DNA of 64,000 nt from Echinometra lucunter (Eukaryota > Echinodermata > Echinoidea > Camarodonta > Echinometridae): contig CM057154.1 in NCBI GenBank assembly GCA_029962745.1, positions 3,326,090 through 3,390,089 on the forward strand. The letters are read 5' to 3'. How positions within the stretch are numbered: the stretch's first letter is position 1; each line of letters begins with the position of its first letter. This document shows, one piece after another, positions 15,201 through 27,200 of this stretch. Both the position numbers and the translations under genes were made by a program. The notes under the pieces were generated by a model that had not been told where the DNA came from, searched no databases, and was given only the letters and a program-made list of their open reading frames with translations.

Positions 15201-18200
15201 CCTGGTGCAGGAGACGGAAGAAATACGCAAATGACGGGGCAGGGAAAACAGTCACGGAGCTCGTCGGTAGATAGTCATCGTCGTCTTCATCAGACTCTGT
15301 TTCTTCTTTCCCACCATGTAGTTTCTGGATGGTGACCGTCACCATAGCAGGTAAGTTCATTGTGCACCAGTTCTCGGCTATTGAGCATGCTGGCTTGCTC
15401 AGACGCAGTGTGCAGTAAGAGACAATGCCCACTGCAAAATGCATTTTAACATGACATAGTTATAATTAGACACTCTGCATTTGCTTTATTCATCATACAT
15501 CTTTGAGTATCTTTACGCTGAGTTTTGTAAAATTTATGACCCCTTTGTATTCTACATTCACAACAGTACTTCCATAAAAATCATACATCTTACCACTAAA
15601 AATCCTTAGACTTAAACATCTAATATTGTGAATAGTTAAATAACTGTAACCAAAACCATGATTTCCAATACATTCATACACCACTGACAATTCTGTAGAA
15701 TAGCACAAGGCAATATACATGCATATTCTTACTTATTCTAACTTGAAGCAAAGAACTGTTTGAAAAAATAAATGTGGACAATATAAAAGAGATGCATAAT
15801 CCTGTTTGGTAACAAACATGAGAGCACTGTGGTCAATTGGTGAAGGCTCTTGACTCTTATACAAGAAGTCCTGGGTTCAATCCTCGCTGGGTGCTTACAT
15901 CCTTGGACAAAATATTTTACCCACAATTTGTCCCACTCTACCCAGGTATAAATGGGGACCTAGCAGAAGCAAGGGTAATAATAATAATTTGTAGGGCCCT
16001 CAGGAAGAACAGCACTGAAGCTGATGAGGCTGCCCTGGATAAATAAGGCAATAGCCATAATATGTCTCGCCACATTTGTACGCAATCATTCTTGCAGGTA
16101 AATTGTAACATTTGACCTCATCTGACCTTTGACCTACATACATGACCTTTGACCCCCAAATAACACCGAGATCCCTTCAGAGCATCTACCATCCAAGTTT
16201 GGTTACAAATGGGCAAGCGGTCACAAAGTTATCAAATTTTCATAAGCGCCATGGACAGATGGACAGACAGACAGACGCTGCTAAGGATCCTTTAGTCTCG
16301 CTCCACCTAGGTGGCTCTAGAAAAACTACTATCATCATTATTATCATACTCACACAATGATTTCTGTTCTAGATCAAAGGCACAATCAGCCAGGGACAAG
16401 AAGACTCGAGCAAGGTGTGGTGCAGCGATAGGAGACGATGAGAGGGTAAACAGGTGATTGATGAGGGTAGGGATATGTTTCCTGAGACCGTATGGATTAC
16501 CCTTCACTGCTGCTATCAAGAGCTTGGCTGCTGGCTCAATTTCTTCATTTAGCTGGAGTAGGGGGATATAAAATAAGTGTTTATTTTATTTTATTATTTT
16601 TTTCCTTACATACTTAGGTAAGAAGCAATTATACCTCCAATGAGCTAACTTTGCACAAGTCAATAAAGTAAAAGATTTTTCCCTTTGCTATTTCTAAAAA
16701 ACAAAAAACCTCTTAAAAACAAATTTCAATCACGATATGGAAAAACAAGTCGTAATGCCTAAGGCAAAGTGGAATACATTAAGTGCAAACACAAATTCAA
16801 TACTTATTTTTAAACATATAATAAATCTCTACCCAAAAGCAGACACACCTCCATATTGCACATACATGTCAAAAAGCAGACTTTCACTCCCGATCCCCCT
16901 AGGCTCTAGGCAAACAACTGAATTTCCATTATGATAAGCTGCAAGACACAAGGCTTGCATTATGCATGAGAAACATGTTCATAACAAGATTGAAGAACAT
17001 GTAATTACATTTCTGTGAAAAACATTTCACTCATGTACTGTTACAAAGCTTCTTGACTCACAGTGAATAAAGAAATAATCAATGAATATCCTTGATTGAA
17101 TAGTTTATTCATTCAATCTTACCTCTTGTAGTCTCTTCCTGATTTCACTTTCCTTGGCAAGCTGTGCTTTCTTGGCCTCTTCTTGTTTCTTGGTCAGTTT
17201 GACCTCTGTCTTGATACCCTTTTTGGCCCGTTCTCTCTCAATCTCCTGAATACAGTATCACAATGGTCAAGGAATTGGACAAAGCTCAATATGTGATATT
17301 TAATGCGTATATAGTTTAATCTACGAAGTTGAAATGTATCTGGGTTTTTTTTCTGAATTTGAAAAATAACATAAAGGGTTGGAAAAGAAAGAAAAAAAAA
17401 GAATGTCTTGCTCTCCATAACACATCAGATGGATATTTCATGAAACACTATCAAGGTAAATGTAAATATATCATAATCCATCGAATGGATAAAGACAATG
17501 AAGAAAGCCCCCCAAACGTGACAAGGGAACACAATCAGGAAATTAAGAAAGGTAACAGAGGAAAATATGATACACACTAAACGATCATTTGGGTTCAAAA
17601 TATCCAATGTACCTTTCAAGCCGTTCAAAATACAATGATGCTTTATTCAAATTTATTTTTACTTTTTTTCCCCTCTATAATCTTGTATTTCACCTCTCTG
17701 AGTTCAATTTCCAGGAGTTGGTCCTTGAAGGAATAAGCCTTGTTCTCTCGTTTCATGGAGCCTTTATCAAGCTTTTCTGCATTCCTGGTACGGGAAACAA
17801 ATTAAGATTAGAGTAAATGAAGGACTGAAAAAGAGAATACTGAACTCATCTTTCTTTTTAACATGTAAATAATGAACCACTAAAAGCAACAGCACTGAAG
17901 AAATAATGCTACGTGTACTATATTACCAGCAACAGCACTACATGTACATTGGCAGTGGCGGAATATGTAATTCTGGGGTGGAATTCGTACTTTTGTATTT
18001 TCTTACGCTTTTCTTAACAAATATAAAAAATTTGTACAGGATGGCTGCTTTGTTAACCCCTAGGATGCCAGGTAAAGTTTTGGGGGGGTTTATTTCACAC
18101 ATACTAGCTGTACACACAATTATTTTTTTCAGGTTACTGATACACTATAACACAAAAGCTGATGTACAACATCAAACCCGCCATCTTCAGGTAATGTTAG

Positions 18201-21200
18201 TGTACTGCCATTAACTTAAAGACTTACTTTTCAATGACAGACTCATCATAAAGGACTCCCTCTGGTGTCCTGTAGATGGCAAACTCCTCCATGGTGATAC
18301 CCACAAAGCCTGGGTTACCAAGGCAACAGATGAATTGGTTGATAAAGGGAGGTAGAATGTGTTGCGGAGCGATGAACGCTAGACTCTTCATTGCATTCTG
18401 AGCTGCCTGTGGTTAAGAGGTACAGAAGGTAAAATAGATATCAGAGATTTTTCAGGAGTCAAAGAGACAAATTAGAAATAATTTGGCATACACTTCAGTA
18501 CTGAAAGAGAGGGTAAATCAATGTGTTGAAATACTAGTAAGAAACAAGGGCATTTCATCTATTGTTTGGCAGTCTCTTAAGCCTGGATAGGAAATATGAA
18601 CATTACAGATGTGACCTTATCGCATCTCTGGCAAACTATCAAAGAAGGAATCATGTATGGGCAATACAGTAGCAAATTATCACACTAGCAAATCATCTAA
18701 AATGTGTATGTTTGAGATGAAACGATAGGACAAGTTGGTGCTTATGACACGCTGTTTTTAGAACTCACCTCAGAAGCTTTCTGCTTCTCCAATAAGAGAG
18801 CCAAGATGTCAGCTTGGTTGTCTGATATGAATCCTGGTAGATCTGGGACCAGTTTAGAGACTAGATCTCCCCACAGGGATGGCTTGGCTGTGGCTGAAGA
18901 TATATAAATAGGTCACAATAATAATGATAATTTTCTGATCTTGAAAAGCATATAGCGCAATGTGATGTAACGTACATGCATATGCATTCCCAAACAGCAA
19001 GGAAAATATTAGCCAAGGTTCCAGTGCCTTCAAGACATGTATCCTACAAGATGTCCACACACCTGGGTCAAGAGTGGAAAATGAAGATCAATGTCCTGCT
19101 AAAGAACTTAGTGTCATGTTGAGGCATGAACCCATGACCTTCCCATCTGCAGTCAAGTGATCAGGCAAATACACTACCACTTTTAGCTTGACTTCTGTAC
19201 AGAAGATATTGCTCCCCGATGCCTCAAGATTGTATCAATGATCATCAGTCATAACCTATTCTCTTCTAATTCTTGAGTGTAAAGTGAAAAGGAGGAATTA
19301 AAAAAAAAACAGGCAACATTAAACTAGTGAATCATTTTGAAGGACCTACCAATCAATGGATGATGAGTATCAATGAGAAGAGAGTCGACTGCCAGTTCTA
19401 CCATCTCTGATGAAGGGATTTCATCCTCCTCCCTGGTGGCTGGAACAAGTGACTGGATACAAGAGACTAGCACCTCTGGCCTTACTCTTCCTGTCTCTTC
19501 TGGTGTAGCACTTTCTGCACAGCTGTCTAGGGGCTGAAATATGACATGAAAATCATAAAAGCAATATAAAAATGCTGGTAAAAGACTGAAATACATACAA
19601 AGGAAATATGCATTGTTTTGTGTAGAGGTATCAGTTGTTCTGAAATGTGTGATGATTACTGCTCCTGAATTGGTGTATAAATAATCTATGGTGGAGAGAT
19701 TTTGTCCCTCCCATGTCTCTGGTACAAGAGGCTGGACACTAGAGGCTAGAGGCTGGAGACTGATCTTACCCTCCTTGACTCCTGTTCAGCACTCTCTGCA
19801 CAGCTCTCTAATGGCTGAAATTCAATATATGGAATCATACACTTGCCTCAAAAGCACTATACAAAAGTTGCAACATGCAAGTTTTATAAAGTCCTTTGCA
19901 AGCTCTTATTCAAACAATGGTGATTCCAATCACTCAGAAACAAATGACAAAGGAATTTCATTCACTCGTAAATCCCTTGCAGTAAGTCAGTATTATCCTA
20001 CAAAGCTCCTGACTTTCCAAGCTTGTGAATGCGTGTTTGTCAAGAATGCCTGTTTGTAAAGAAAATTGTATTATACAACAAGACATTCGTAAGCTGAATA
20101 TTTAGTGCACATGAACTAACAAAGACAGTATCTTACATCACATTCTATGGAGCATAGCTTACATGTAATATCAAACTACCATTTCAAGATGGACATAAAA
20201 TCTTTCATTTTACATAAGAAAGCCTGAAACTATAAAAACTTCTGAAACCCTAGAGATATCTTACTTTCTGAACAGCCAGCAGTGGTCTGAATTCTTGGAA
20301 GAGTTTGAGTGAGAGCTTGATGGCTGATCGAGTGGAGAAGAGTTTCCTGATAGTCTGCTTGGCAGCCTTTCTAACTTTCCAGTTGGAATGGATGAGACAT
20401 GTCACTAAAGCTTTGTGGTATGACCTGAGAGAAACAGTGAAATAAGAGATTATATTAGGGGTGTTTGAAAAGTAAATTTTCAAAACCAAATCTATGCTAG
20501 TTTCCTAAGCAGCAGAGAATTGCTGATGGTCTGTCTGGCAGCCTTCCTATTAAGCTCTGCAGTTGGAACGGATGAGACATGTCATCAGAGCTTTGTGGCA
20601 TAACTTGGAATCAGATCAAATGGACACAATGACGATGGCTGAGTGTTTAGACAAGAAATCCTGGTTCAAAACATGTTCAGTATCATTGTTCTATGGGCAG
20701 GGCATTACCCCTTAAAACCGAATCCTTCACAAAGAACTTCAAGTCACTGGCTGGCCACAGTTTAAATGATTGTCTTTTAAAGTTCACTAAAAAAATCTGC
20801 ACTACTTGATAGGGATCAAGATTCCTAAACCAAAAGAATGATGGAAATTCATAGACATTATAATCTGGCATTGATTTGCTTCAAAGTAAAATTTTCTCTC
20901 GTCTATGAACAAATGTGAACCCACCTCTCAATGCCAGGTTTTAACAGCTGTGCATGATCAGTCAACAAGCGTTCCGTCATTTCAACCAATGTAAGGAGTG
21001 CTGCAATCAATTCATCACAAAGAATAACAAGTGGATTAACTCACCAAAAATACATTAAGTAGACTTGAAATACAATGTATGCTCATCTTTCTATCCCAAT
21101 TTTTATCATTAATTCACCAAAAATACAATAAGTAGACTTGAAATACAATGTCTTTCTATTTTGTCTTTCTATACAAATTCTTATCATATCTCATTCGCAT

Positions 21201-24200
21201 GAATGAATAAGAATATATCCCTCATTACTATCTCGAATCTGGGCATTTGATTGGTGTATGGCGCATCATGTGACGAAATACAATAGCAAGTTTCCATTGT
21301 GACATCACTAGACATCGCTAGTACTATTCACAAATACTATTCATGGATGACATCAAATGCAAAATGAGCATGCTGCGTTATAACGTCAGGAAATTATTGT
21401 GATGCCAGGGATTTTGTGTGCATCTATTGCTTTAGGAATCTGGATGTTATGATGTCATGTTGTTGTGGATGAGTAGACTAGTCTAGCCAAGTCTAGTCTA
21501 GCCTAGATCTTTCGGATGATGAAGATAAACCAAATACATTCAATCTTGCTTTCAGATCATCACAATATTGCTTAAATGAGTAAAAATAGCTTCTCTCCTA
21601 TCAGAACTGTCTGGAGCATTGTGGCATAGTGGTGAAGGCTCTTACCTCTCATACGAGAGGTCCTGGGTTCGATCCTCTCCTGGTGCTTACATCCTTGGAC
21701 AAGGTGTTTTGCTCACATGCGTCCCTCTCGACCAATTATTATTATTATTATTATCATTATCATCATCATCATCATCATTATCATTATTACTATTATTATT
21801 ATTAATTATCGTGATTATTACAGGACATCTTAGCAACTTACCTTCCTCTGATGCAACTGAAAGAAATTTCTCTGATGTAAACAGCTGCTTCTTCTCATCC
21901 AGGATTACAGGCCAAAGAAAACTTACTTTGTTTTCTGCAACAACAAACAAATACATGAAATACATAAATGAAATATGGATTATAAGCAAATAAATAAATG
22001 AATAAAAATGAACAAAAAATAAAAAGAATGAATAAACAAACAAATAAATATATAAATAAATATATGAATAAATAAATAAATAAATAAATAAATATACAAA
22101 TAAATAAAAATAAATATATAAATAAATAAATAGATTGATAACCAAACCAAGTACTAATTATCTCATTTCATTTATTATATATCAACATTCCATCATTTTA
22201 CAGTACTGTTCTTTCTATGCCAGTTTTATCTTTTTGCTTCTCTGAGACTTTAGTACCATAAACACTTGAGAATGTAGCAACATCCCTTTTTCTAAAGTAC
22301 TTTTTTTGTCACAGACGTGAGAGTGCTTTCCATTCTACCAAATTTTAATCAGATAACAAATCTCAAAGAAAATCTCTCAGCAAGGTCCTGTAAACAGTCC
22401 TGTTATCACACATGCAGTAACCTATAAAAGTTAAACATGGTTCAAAGCTCTGTACAACATTTGTCCTATTTCAAAAAAACCTGAATGAAAATTACCTGCT
22501 TGAACATCAGATGTTGATAATCTGATCAGGAGGCAGGCAGCCGATAGGCCTTCTGTCACCATGAAAACCTGGTTAGGTTGCTGTTGAGCTTTCTCTACGG
22601 AAGTCTTCAGGAGTGGGATGATTTCTATACCATGGATCAGGGTATCTCCTGCAAAACAATAAATGATCATTTCACTGCTTTCTATTTGGATTGTACATTT
22701 TTAAGAGACTGGTACCAAAGTCACAACATATCTGATTGAAATAAAATACAGATAGGTATTCAATCTCTCCCCATCTTTAAATGAATGTAAGCTTGGATAG
22801 GCAGTCATTATATCTGAGTTGAGAAAAAGAATCACAGATTAAATGTCTTTGAAGAAAATCAGTAAACCAGCATCTATCTATCTATCTATCTATTCATTTA
22901 TTGAGTCTTCTTTTTACCCAGGGTAGCTTCATCAGTGGTTATCTATTTTTCATGAAGGCCCGGCACATTAACAAATAATACATCGTTAAACAAGGTACAA
23001 ATGTAACAAACAGAAATGAACAAAACACAAGACTGATTGCAAACAAATAGCAATAAACAAAACATGAATTACTCATTGTCAACTTGAAAAGTCCAGATCA
23101 ATTTCACATTTGACATTCCCCCTCCCCCACCCCCCAAAAAGAGTGGTATTTTTGTCCAACTGTTATGAAGTATCTTTTCTCATCAAATAGGTTTCCAAGA
23201 GGAAAGTTTCTCCTACTTACCCTTAAGAGCACTAAGCATAACCCTGATGCAGCCGTTCCTGGTAGGTGCTGTTGATTGCTTCTGAGCCATGGCTTTCTGG
23301 AACCACTGAATCAGCTTAGGAGGGAGCTCTGTGGATGACTTGGAACACCATCTGGACAACATGGCCAAGGCATGGACCATCGTTCCTTCATGGGCTGCCA
23401 AGAGAGAGAGAGAGAGGGAGAGAGAGATAAAGAGAGAACCAGAACAATAAACAAAAAAGGTAAACGGTCTTCTTGGACCATTTGATCAGCTTCGAAGAAA
23501 GTTCTGTGGATGAAGCAAGTTGTACACACAGCAACAATTCCAAACAAAGCAATGAGGCGGCACAGAAAAGACCACACAAGCTACAGTAGCAGAGCTGCTT
23601 CATGAACATATGTGTGATTACAGAGTATTGAGTTACTGTCATATTAAATGGGTACTTGCGGAATTTTCGTTCTGTATATCTCACCTTCCTGCTGCAGGTA
23701 CGGCATGAAGAGTGTCATTACAGATGCGACTAGACCCTGGACTGAACTAACACCACTGACTCCATTTCTACTTAGACCTCCTATTCCAGATAGGACTCCA
23801 GCTCTCTCTGCTACCACCGTCAACTTGCCTTCAGATCCTGACAAAAAAATAGTTACAGATTGATAAATTATATCATACTTAAGTGTCATAGGAAAACACC
23901 GTGGTGCAAAAGAACGTGTCCGGAACGCAAAATGCAAAAATGCAAAAATAAATATGTCGATTGTGACATATTGGAAAGAAATTTCAGCCAATATCATTCC
24001 ACAGCAAGACTGTATATTCATTTACAAGGTCTACATGCTATGCATGTAATTATCAATCTGTGTTAGAAAATTCTGATTTTCAACAATTTTCCATTTTGCG
24101 TTCCAGATGCGTCTTTTTCACACCATGGTGTTTTCCTAAGACGCCTTAATCGTCATTCTGCTCATGGTACCAGTGTAGAGAATATCATTTTATGATACAT

Positions 24201-27200
24201 GTTTGACCATAACTTGATATGCACTTCGCAAAAACGGAACATTATTATAACCATGACACAGGACAAAAAAAGGGGAGCTTATTATCACAAACAGAATTAT
24301 TACTATGCACTAACTTGTGTTTTATTTTATTTGGTTCAACAAGCTAAAATCTAGTTCAATTTTCTTAATTATTTACTTTGCAATGAAAGCATAGAGGGAA
24401 TGTTTAAAAGTCACAACCTATCATGAATAGGTAGTTTAGCGAAACAATAAGGTGTGAAAAGACATGTAAAGAACGCAAAGTGCATATTGTTTTCTTGTCT
24501 TGTTTGTGTTCCAGACGCCTTTTTTTTCACACCACGCCGTTTTGATAAGTTGTTGCAACAAAGCACTGAATTTTGTTGTAAAGATGTACCCAAAAAGGTA
24601 GGTTAAGATGTAGCCAATAAAACTTCAAAATACACATTTCTTGCAATATGTGTGCGCCATGCATGCATTGGCGCTCTTCTGTCAAGCACATCAAAATCTA
24701 TTCATTAACCCATGGAGCACAATATCCCTAGATCCCAGCCCAAGCTATCTTGGGCTTATAATTCAATAGGTTAATAATGATCTTACCTCCTAACACAGCA
24801 AAGAAGTGTTTCGCAAGGCTTTCAATGGCACCTGGGTCACTGCACTGTAATGCAAGGTTCTCTGCGGCCGAGATGGCTTCCTTGCGTAGGGTTTCATCTT
24901 TAGCATGAAGTTGAGCTGTTTGGAAATGAAGCAGGGAGAGAACTTATCTCAAAAATTTATCAAAGAATATTACAGGTACTTCTAAGGAAAAGCATTAAGG
25001 GAATGTGAAGGCCAGCTTTTTTGCCATATGAATGCAGATGATCAACATGTTTAAGAACCAAGCTTTATATGTCAGACTGGCAAAATCAAATCAGACTCAA
25101 AAATGATCTACATGTCCAAGGATACCCACTGTACTTCTGTGATAGTTTGTTACACCTCACTGAAGAAAGTGCTTATAAGAATGGACACAAAGGGGGGAAA
25201 CTTGATCAGCTTAACTCATTATGAGTCAAGCAAAGAATTCCCCTGTGCCACACTGTATTTCTCATGAGAAAGATTCACCATAAGTTTAAGGGTTGTTAAA
25301 GTGATTACACAATGGTAAAAAAAAATTGATATATGATCGAGAATAGAATTCCAAGAACGATAACATTAAAAATTTGATGATTTTTAATAGAAATCAATGC
25401 ATTTTGGCTAATTTTCTCATGAAAAGTCAAGAGTTGACCAAAAAATTTGAGTATGAGGTATGACGTAAAAGTAGGTACCCAGCTTCGTGCATTGCAGTTG
25501 TGCTGCGCGCTAGACTGCACAATACGTATTATACCTTGAGCACATTTTGCTAGAAGTGCATAACAAGGTACCCACTTTGACGTCATTTTGATGTCAAAGT
25601 GGGTACCCAGTTGAAACTGGGTCACAGTTCAGGGGTCAAAAATATCCTGAAATCTTACCACTTCCTTGGCAACACGACTTTTTAAAAAACTTTAGGCAGA
25701 TGATTTTCTGCTATTAAAACCATGCTCTTTTAAATGAACTAACACTTTTTCAGCATTGGGTACCCCCTTTAAAGTGTTTCAGTACAAAATAAATCTATAC
25801 AGGGTGTCTGAAATATTGTCCTACATGTCATCAAAACAGGAAATTGGTAATTTTGCAGATCTTTTGTGCTGAACAGAGCAATCCTTCTTCTAATACGTGT
25901 GTATAGTTTTGTGCCAATTGACATTGTGGTAAAGCCCCAAATGTGCCATTCAGCTAAGAAAGTAATAGAAGTATTAAATCAATGACATCAACTTTCATTT
26001 GAGTTGACCCTTTTGTAAGCTGTAATGTAAAGAATTGCTTCATCATATAATAGTTTAACACCTTTCTCAGTGTTGATTATTGTAGACTTACTGGCAATAT
26101 TCTTGCCCAATTCTGTGACATACTGACTCAAGTCCAAAGATACACCAGCCAGAGTATAGCTCACAGCTGAAAAGCAAAGACAAAGTCAAGATAATCAGTG
26201 GCTAGAGTGGAGGAAAAAAACAACAACAATAATCCTACACATTTGACAAAAACAAACCTACAAACATCTAATCACCTTGACAAGATGAGTTGTATATTAT
26301 TCTAAAGCCATGATTTAGGCCTGGCACAAGTACTCGACTACTCGAGTAGACTCGAGTGCTGTTTGAAAACTCGCCTCGCGAGTAGGCATTTTTTACTGCT
26401 CGAGGAACTCGCATGACGGACGAGTACTGTTTTTTACTCGTTACTCGCTTCATTACTCGCCCACTCGCAAGTAGAACACTCTCTTCTCACCTTTTCTGTT
26501 AACAGTTTTGCACAAAATTCTTCACTTTTGCCATTCATTAGCGATGTTTATCGGCGACATTGCTGTTAGAAACTACAATTTTACAATTGTAAACTGTCAG
26601 AGAATTGATTCTTGATGACGTCGTATCAACGAACGATCGATCAGGTTCATACTAAAAGACGCAACGTAGGCCTATCTACCGCCGGTTGCGGTACACACAG
26701 GCGAGCCACACATACAAGACCCAATTGGAACGCACAACGCGATATGAAATGACAAAAATGGTCAAGAAAGGGGGGGGGGCAGAGATAATCACTTCAGCAT
26801 AATTACCAAAAATTAATATTCCATCATAATTTCCAAAGAACTTTCATTGCGATGCAGATCTCAACTCTCGATAACCTAAGCTTCTAACTTCTGTTTTAAA
26901 TGAGGCTGTTGCATTTATTCGATACGAGTGCGAGCAGGCCAAAACTTGCACAACATTCCAGTGCATGATCGCACCTGCGTATCTAGGCAACTTCATAAAC
27001 AAAATATTTGCATGTGGATCGGGGCATGTAGATGACACAAATAATTAATAGCTTTCAAAGCAGCAGAGAATGACACTGCTGCGATTATTTCCTAACGTAT
27101 GCATGATCAAAACGTCATTTTTATTTTATAATCAATCATAATAAAGTAAATCGAATTGCCATACTTCATTGTTGTAATTAAATCATTGCTTCTTCATTTT

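Noticed and set aside
21613..21685. Possible tRNA gene
   Set aside because: Good box B, but no closed acceptor stem and a SINE tail follows; called a SINE.
21687..22145. 152-codon frame rich in Tyr, Leu and Ile, like a membrane protein
   Set aside because: It is the translation of AAAT and ATT microsatellites, with one GCN1 exon on the same strand between them.
25305..25625. 106-codon minus-strand open frame
   Set aside because: It spans an AT-rich block with a hairpin, with no recognised domain; more likely a dispersed non-coding repeat.
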